Under the pieces are notes generated by a model that did not search any database, was not told the DNA's origin, and worked only from the letters and a program-made list of their open reading frames with translations. 16,781 bases of DNA. It comes from an uncultured Oscillospiraceae bacterium (GTDB lineage Bacteria; Bacillota; Clostridia; Oscillospirales; Ruminococcaceae). Positions 12,423 through 16,781 of this stretch are shown piece by piece; the first letter of the stretch is position 1, and each line of letters begins with the position of its first letter. Made by a program: the position numbers and the translations under genes. The DNA is taken from the NCBI GenBank assembly GCA_900555435.1, contig USLH01000040.1, forward strand, positions 1 through 16,781, in the 5' to 3' direction.

Positions 12423-14687
12423 TTAGATCAGTTTGACCGTTTCACCCACACGGCCGTGAAGGGTGCAGACGTCGCCGTTGAAGGCGAGGGAGACAGTTTC
12501 GCCGAAGCCGACCGTTACCGAAAGCTCGGTGAGTTCTCCGTTTTCCCATGCAAAGGAGAGAAGGTGGCCGCCGGGGAGCCGCACGCCCTTTAAAGAGCCT
12601 TTTTCCGCCCACTCCTTGGGCAGAGCGGGGAGAAGGTGGGCTTTTCCGTCGTAGAAGCCCACCAACGCTTCGATGCCGGCGGCGACGGCGCCTAAGTTTC
12701 CGTCAATCTGGAAGACGCGGGGCGGGTGGAGGTCTAAGAGGGTGGAGGTGGCGAAGTCCTTGATGAGGGCAGTGAAGTGCTCGTAGAAGCCTTCGGCATC
12801 GCCGATGCGGGCTTTCAGGCACGCCACCCATGCCCGGCTCCAGCCGGTGTATCCGCCGCCGTGGGACAGACGAAAGTCAAGGGAGCGAATTGCAGCCTGA
12901 TACTGCTCCGGACGGGTCTCGGGAGTGAAGAGCTCGGAGGGATAAAGGCCGTATAGGTGGGACAGGTGCCGGTGGCCGGGCTCCGCTTCCGGAAACTCCC
13001 GATCCCATTCCAATAAGCGGCCGTCGGGGCCGATGCGGAAGGGCGGCAGGTGCTCCCGAATGGATCTCCAGAGAGAAACCCGGGTGGAGTCCACGTCCAG
13101 CTCTTCCGCAGCGGAAATGGCGTAGCCCAATGCGTCATAGCAAAGCTGCACGTCCATGGCGGAAGACTGGCAGAGTAAGACAGGGTAGGGAAGTCCCACG
13201 ATAAAGTTCTCCGGGGACTGGCTGGGGAGGATCTGGTAGGTGCCGTCGGGATCTCTTACCAGATAATCCTCATAAAATTCCGCAACGGCAGTGAGGAAGG
13301 GGTAGATCCGCTCCAGATACGCCCGGTCACCGCTGTAGAGCCAGTGGTTCCAGAGAGATTGGGAGATCCACGGGGCACCGCCGATCCAGGTGTGCCAGCC
13401 GAAGATCTCCGGGGTCGCTTTTGCCCATGCGTCGGCCTGCAAAGGAAGATAAACGCCCCGGCACCCGTAAAGCCGCTCCGCCGAATCCCGGCCGCTTTCC
13501 ATGAAGCGTAAGACGTAGCGGGTCAGGGGTTCCACACATTCCGGGAAGTTGACCGGCTCCGCCATCCAGTAGTTCATTTCAATGTTGATGTCAAAGTGGA
13601 AATCACAATCCCAAGGCGGGTTCATGTTATTGTTCCACTTGCCCTGCAGATTGGCAGGGAGCTCGCCGCAGATAGAGGAGGAAAGGAGCAGATACCTGCC
13701 GTAATCGAAATACATCTGGCAGAGACCGTTGTCCTGCTTCCCTTCCCGAACCCGCTGTACCCGTTGATCGACGGTCAGAGCTTCCAGAGCCGGATCTTCT
13801 GAGAGGGTCAGCTGCAGCCGGTTCATCATTTCGGAGAAGCGCTTGCTGTGGGAAGAAAAGGCTGCGTCAAAATCCTTGCCGGAGCGGTGGGACAGCTCTT
13901 TTCCCAGATCTGCCTGAGAGGTCGCCATGTTCCCTTCAATGGAAAGGATGGTGGCGCCTTCGATCCGGAGCTTTCCCTCCTCGGAGACAGCGGCAATGCC
14001 GTCGGTCTCCGCCCAGATCTGTACGGCAAATTGAATGCCGCCGGCGATGGAGCCGTCCATGCGGATGGTTTCGGGGGTGGTATGGAAGGTGAGGGTGGTA
14101 TCCTTTTCCGGTTCCCGGAAAAGGGAGAGGGTTCCGGAGAAGGGGGCGTCGCTTGTAAACCGGCAGCGGAGGGTGTTTCCCTCGCAGTCGATGAAGGCCT
14201 CGCTTTTTAACGTTCCTTCCGGCGTTTCCCGGAGGGTGGTGGTAAGGCCGGTCTCCAGATCCAGCTCCCGGCTGATGAACGCTTTGACCTGATCGGGGAG
14301 AAAGGTCAGGTCGCCGGCAGGCTGATAGGGGTCGATCCGGCGGTCGGCATTGGTTCCGCCGGAGAAGTAGAGGTTTCCAAGTCGGGTCGCCTCTTCCCAG
14401 TCCCCTTTGCGGATCAGCTCCCGGACTTCGCCTAAGTGACCGGCGTTATCGGGGCTGCGGCGATTTTTGTGCTGCCCTTTCCAGAGCCATTCGTGGTTGA
14501 GGGTCAGGCGGTCGATCTCCTCATCGCCCCAGACCATGGCGGCAAGGCGGCCGTTTCCGATGGGAAATCCCTCCATCCAGGTCCTTTCAAAATCCCACGG
14601 GGCCTTGGCGGCTTCTCCTCCCACCTTTTCGTCGTTCTTTGACCATGCGGTGGCGGGGAGAGTGTAGTACATACGCTTGTGTTCCAT
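12423..14687 (-). CDS. Glycoside hydrolase family 95 protein (alpha-L-fucosidase-like)
   Basis: A 754-residue protein with no signal peptide, so probably cytoplasmic. GH95 enzymes invert and release terminal alpha-1,2-fucose (some release alpha-L-galactose). Family marks are FPIGNGRLAAMVWG near the N-terminus, DPYQPAGDL, NLQGKWNNN, MNYW, SPEN with the likely general acid E493, HRHLSHLYGLYP, and QIDGNLG with D662 (AfcA D766). The first Asn of the catalytic Asn-x-Asn pair (AfcA N421/N423) is Asp here: D366-I-N368. The start is the ATG at 14687 with AAAGGAG 5 nt upstream; an in-frame GTG at 14702 would hide that site. The gene lies 11 nt after the AraC-type regulator on the same strand and is likely cotranscribed. 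Cytoplasmic location implies import of short fucosylated glycans by a transporter outside this window. Confidence 0.88.
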   Translation of the reverse strand: MEHKRMYYTLPATAWSKNDEKVGGEAAKAPWDFERTWMEGFPIGNGRLAAMVWGDEEIDRLTLNHEWLWKGQHKNRRSPDNAGHLGEVRELIRKGDWEEATRLGNLYFSGGTNADRRIDPYQPAGDLTFLPDQVKAFISRELDLETGLTTTLRETPEGTLKSEAFIDCEGNTLRCRFTSDAPFSGTLSLFREPEKDTTLTFHTTPETIRMDGSIAGGIQFAVQIWAETDGIAAVSEEGKLRIEGATILSIEGNMATSQADLGKELSHRSGKDFDAAFSSHSKRFSEMMNRLQLTLSEDPALEALTVDQRVQRVREGKQDNGLCQMYFDYGRYLLLSSSICGELPANLQGKWNNNMNPPWDCDFHFDINIEMNYWMAEPVNFPECVEPLTRYVLRFMESGRDSAERLYGCRGVYLPLQADAWAKATPEIFGWHTWIGGAPWISQSLWNHWLYSGDRAYLERIYPFLTAVAEFYEDYLVRDPDGTYQILPSQSPENFIVGLPYPVLLCQSSAMDVQLCYDALGYAISAAEELDVDSTRVSLWRSIREHLPPFRIGPDGRLLEWDREFPEAEPGHRHLSHLYGLYPSELFTPETRPEQYQAAIRSLDFRLSHGGGYTGWSRAWVACLKARIGDAEGFYEHFTALIKDFATSTLLDLHPPRVFQIDGNLGAVAAGIEALVGFYDGKAHLLPALPKEWAEKGSLKGVRLPGGHLLSFAWENGELTELSVTVGFGETVSLAFNGDVCTLHGRVGETVKLI

Positions 14688-14698
14688 AGAAGCTCCTT

Positions 14699-15505
14699 TC
14701 ACGCATCCGTTTCTTTTCGGAAACGGTAGTTTTTCGGCGAAACGTTCAGGAATTTTTTGAAGCAGCGGTCAAAGGAACGGGTGGAGTTATACCCCACCGC
14801 CAGCGCCACTTCGGTGATGGTCAGGTTCCCGTACTTCAAAAGCTCGCAGGCACGTCTTACCCGAAGAGCGTTGATGTAGTCGCTGAAGCTCACCTTCAGC
14901 CGCTGGCCGAAAAGGTGGGAGATGTAGTATTTGCTGATAAAAAGGCTGTCCGACAGGGTCTGCAGGGAGATGTCCCGGGTGTAATTTTCCGAGCAGTAGC
15001 GGATCACCGCTTTTAAAGCGTCGGTGTCGCAGCGGACGGCGGGAGAAAGGGACAGCTTTGGCAACAGCCCGGAAAAGAGCAGCAAGAGTTCCGCCCGGAT
15101 CCGGACTTCTTTGTAGGGAATATCCGGCGTTTCCTCCAAACGAAGCAGCTCCTCCATGCAGGAAGTCAGAGCGGGGTCTGTCCCCACAGCTTCCGCCTTC
15201 GGGATCAGGGGGATCTCTTTTGCAAAGCATTCGTTGAATTCCGGGATCAGCTCCGGGGAGAAAATGAGGAGGATCCCTTCCGGGTTTTCCTCGTTTAGAT
15301 GCCGGTAGGAATGGATCTGGTTCGGGAAGATAAGAAAAAAGTCACCGGCGAAGCAGTCAGCCTCCCGGTCGTCGGCAAAGACCCGGGCTTTTCCTTTTTG
15401 CAGCAGTCCCACTTCCAGATGGTGGTGCAGATGGGGCATAGGCGAGAGATCCTCAAAAGTCCGGACGCTGATGGGGGTGTCCTTGTCTTCAAAATGAAAG
15501 TACAC
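14699..15505 (-). CDS. AraC-family transcriptional regulator with N-terminal cupin
   Basis: A 268-residue regulator. The N-terminal half is a sugar-sensing cupin (PMPHLHHHLEVGLLQKGKA at 22-40, then FAGDFFLIFPNQIHSY). The C-terminal half has two AraC helix-turn-helix units (first ISLQTLSDSLFISKYYISHLF, 179-199; second ITEVALAVGYNSTRSFDRCF, 230-249) and the closing FLNVSPKNYR. The frame is open to 15727, but I chose the GTG at 15505 because AAGGAGGG lies about 9 nt upstream and the length then fits the family; the longer form would run through the promoter. It leads the AraC-GH95 operon and is divergent from the Gfo/Idh/MocA gene, so it probably activates one or both in response to a sugar. Ligand unknown. 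Confidence 0.92.
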   Translation of the reverse strand: MYFHFEDKDTPISVRTFEDLSPMPHLHHHLEVGLLQKGKARVFADDREADCFAGDFFLIFPNQIHSYRHLNEENPEGILLIFSPELIPEFNECFAKEIPLIPKAEAVGTDPALTSCMEELLRLEETPDIPYKEVRIRAELLLLFSGLLPKLSLSPAVRCDTDALKAVIRYCSENYTRDISLQTLSDSLFISKYYISHLFGQRLKVSFSDYINALRVRRACELLKYGNLTITEVALAVGYNSTRSFDRCFKKFLNVSPKNYRFRKETDA

Positions 15506-15562
15506 GGTTAAGTTCCCTCCTTGACAAAAGAGCAAGATTTGTCCTGTTTTTTCCAAGGAATC

Positions 15563-15599
15563 ACTTGCATTATAACCGAATTCCCGATAGAATGCAAGT
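15563..15599. promoter_or_regulatory. 9-bp perfect inverted repeat overlaying the araC promoter
   Basis: ACTTGCATT (15563-15571) and AATGCAAGT (15591-15599) are perfect inverted repeats 28 bp apart centre to centre. One arm covers the -35 and the other overlaps the -10 of the minus-strand promoter. This is a strong candidate binding site for a dimeric regulator, most simply the AraC protein itself, though that family more often uses direct repeats. Confidence 0.65.
15569..15597 (-). promoter_or_regulatory. Sigma-A promoter of the araC-GH95 operon
   Basis: On the minus strand TTGCAT (15592-15597) and a perfect TATAAT (15569-15574) are 17 bp apart. The predicted start near 15562 gives a leader of about 57 nt ending in the AAGGAGGG ribosome site. 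Confidence 0.9.
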
Positions 15600-15617
15600 A
15601 AATCCATCCCGTTTTTC

Positions 15618-15646
15618 TTGAAAAAAGGCGGGAAATGGAGTATGAT
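15618..15646 (+). promoter_or_regulatory. Sigma-A promoter of the Gfo/Idh/MocA gene
   Basis: TTGAAA (15618-15623) and TATGAT (15641-15646) are 17 bp apart. The predicted start near 15653 gives a leader of about 60 nt containing a GCCGCC/GGCGGC hairpin (15666-15684). The two divergent -35 boxes are only about 20 bp apart, so one bound regulator could affect both. Confidence 0.85.
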
Positions 15647-15714
15647 AGGATTAATGAATGCAAACGCCGCCGGTTTCAGGCGGCTTTGACCCACTTTTGA
15701 AAGGAACGATCGAG

Positions 15715-16767
15715 ATGGAGAAAACAAAAATTGCAGTCATCGGTTACGGCGGACAGGGCAAGTGGCATTGCGGCCAGCTGTTAAAAAGCGACGTGGCTGT
15801 CTTGGCCGGTGTCTATGACATTGACCCCGTAAAGCAGCAGCAGGCGAAGGACGCCGGCATTCACACCTACGCTTCTTTTGAGGAAGTTCTTGGGGATAAG
15901 AGTGTAGAGGCGGTCACTGTGGTGACCCCCAACGACTGCCATAAGGAGTTGGTAATCCGGGCGCTGGAGGCCGGAAAGAACGTCATCTGTGAAAAGCCGG
16001 TGGAAATGTCCGTGGCGGCGTTTGACGAGATGGCAAAGGCCGCCGAAAGGAGCGGAAAGCTCTTCACCGTGCACCAGAACCGCCGCTGGGACGTGGACTT
16101 TTTAGCGATGAAGAAGATCGTGGACTCCGGGGAGATCGGCGGGCTTTTAAACATCGAGAGCCGGGTTCATGGCTCCCGGGGCATCCCCAGCGACTGGCGC
16201 TGCCACAAGCAGTACGGCGGCGGGATGATGCTGGACTGGGGTGTGCATCTCATCGACCAGCTGCTGCAGATCACCGGCAGCGACCGGATCAAACGGGTCT
16301 GGTGTGAGACTACCCATTACACCAACGACGAGGTGGACGACGGATTCAACCTGCGGGTCTTCTATGAGAGCGGCGCAAAGGCGTGCATTGAGCTGGGGAC
16401 GTACAACTTTCTGCCTCTGCCCCGGTTCTATCTCCAGTGCAAAAACGGCTCGGCGGAAATCGTTGACTGGCGGGAAAACGCAAAGATCGCCAAGCTGAAG
16501 GCGTGGAACGAAAAAGACGTGCTGCCGGAGCAGATGGCGTCCGGTGTCACAAAGACCATGGCTGCCCGGGACGACATTACTCTTGATGTTTATGAGGCAG
16601 AGCGGCCGGTGTCCGACGTACACGACTACTACCGCAACTTCTGCAGGGCTATTCACGGCGAGGCAGAGCCTATCGTCAAGCTCTGCGAGGTGCGCCGGGT
16701 GCTGCAGGTCATGGAAGCGGCTTTCGCTTCCGCCGACGCTCACCAGAGCATCGAGACCAACATCTGA
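15715..16767 (+). CDS. Gfo/Idh/MocA-family NAD(P)-dependent oxidoreductase
   Basis: A 350-residue cytoplasmic sugar or cyclitol dehydrogenase. The N-terminus is a Rossmann fold with the dinucleotide glycine motif GYGGQG (residues 10-15) and VYDIDPVK at the next strand. The family's EKP motif (CEKPVEMS, about 99-106) carries the catalytic-site Lys, and DWGVHLIDQL (about 174-183) has the conserved His/Asp pair. Substrate cannot be predicted from sequence; members act on inositols, glucosides, uronates, amino sugars and others. I chose the ATG at 15715, with GAAAGGA about 10 nt upstream, over an upstream ATG at 15658 that has no ribosome site and lies next to the transcription start. It is divergent from the AraC-GH95 operon and probably part of the same glycan regulon. 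The TGA stop is 14 nt before the window end. Confidence 0.92.
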   Translation: MEKTKIAVIGYGGQGKWHCGQLLKSDVAVLAGVYDIDPVKQQQAKDAGIHTYASFEEVLGDKSVEAVTVVTPNDCHKELVIRALEAGKNVICEKPVEMSVAAFDEMAKAAERSGKLFTVHQNRRWDVDFLAMKKIVDSGEIGGLLNIESRVHGSRGIPSDWRCHKQYGGGMMLDWGVHLIDQLLQITGSDRIKRVWCETTHYTNDEVDDGFNLRVFYESGAKACIELGTYNFLPLPRFYLQCKNGSAEIVDWRENAKIAKLKAWNEKDVLPEQMASGVTKTMAARDDITLDVYEAERPVSDVHDYYRNFCRAIHGEAEPIVKLCEVRRVLQVMEAAFASADAHQSIETNI

Positions 16768-16781
16768 CGGAGAAGAAAAAA

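Noticed and set aside
15604..15638. Imperfect inverted repeat CCATCCCG...CGGG..ATGG around the -35 of the Gfo/Idh/MocA promoter
   Set aside because: The arms are not symmetrically spaced and the match includes A and T runs expected by chance; too weak to call an operator.
15687..15692. TTGACC as a second -35 box for the Gfo/Idh/MocA gene
   Set aside because: No -10 hexamer fits at 16-18 bp before the ribosome site and start codon.
15506..15727. N-terminal extension of the AraC protein to an ATG at 15727
   Set aside because: It would translate through a near-consensus promoter and its TATAAT; the GTG at 15505 has AAGGAGGG correctly placed and gives the usual family length.
16147..16743. Minus-strand open frame opposite the Gfo/Idh/MocA gene
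   Set aside because: Shadow of the conserved coding frame, with no promoter or ribosome site; the plus-strand frame carries the family motifs.

Overview
The window looks like a moderately GC-rich Firmicutes chromosome, probably a gut Clostridia (Oscillospirales-like). This is inferred from content only: an intracellular L-fucose isomerase, a GH95-type fucosidase, a MarR regulator coupled to a heterodimeric ABC exporter, a small membrane zinc-ribbon protein of a type common in Clostridia, strong AGGAGG-type ribosome sites and near-consensus sigma-A promoters with 17-bp spacers. No rRNA, tRNA, CRISPR array, transposase or phage gene was seen.

Left part (1-3470). The 3' end of an unrecognised + strand gene converges on fucI across a strong bidirectional terminator. 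fucI (-) has its own promoter and a LacI-type operator candidate in its leader. The next gene upstream is a LacI-family regulator (-) with its own promoter and terminator. The two are therefore separate transcripts, with the regulator the obvious candidate controller of fucI.

Middle left (3470-7640). A short M50 site-2-type protease overlaps by ATGA a secreted or anchored M23 (LytM-type) peptidase, a pairing that recalls SpoIVFA-SpoIVFB. Upstream of the pair is a roughly 170-bp nested inverted-repeat element of unknown nature, then a 900-residue P-type Ca2+ ATPase.

Middle right (7600-11870). A MarR repressor and two overlapping ABC exporter half-transporters form one operon. Its promoter is followed by three 15-bp-spaced AT-rich boxes and a palindrome, which are good autorepressor sites. 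The two ATPases share one degenerate and one canonical nucleotide site, as in TM287/288-type exporters.

Right part (11870-16781). A small two-helix zinc-ribbon membrane protein converges on an AraC-GH95 operon (-). That operon is divergent from a Gfo/Idh/MocA oxidoreductase (+), and the shared region carries two near-consensus promoters and a 9-bp perfect inverted repeat. GH95 and FucI together suggest fucose scavenging from host or plant glycans, but no fucose kinase, aldolase or transporter is in the window. The GH95 protein has Asp where the first catalytic Asn of the family is expected.
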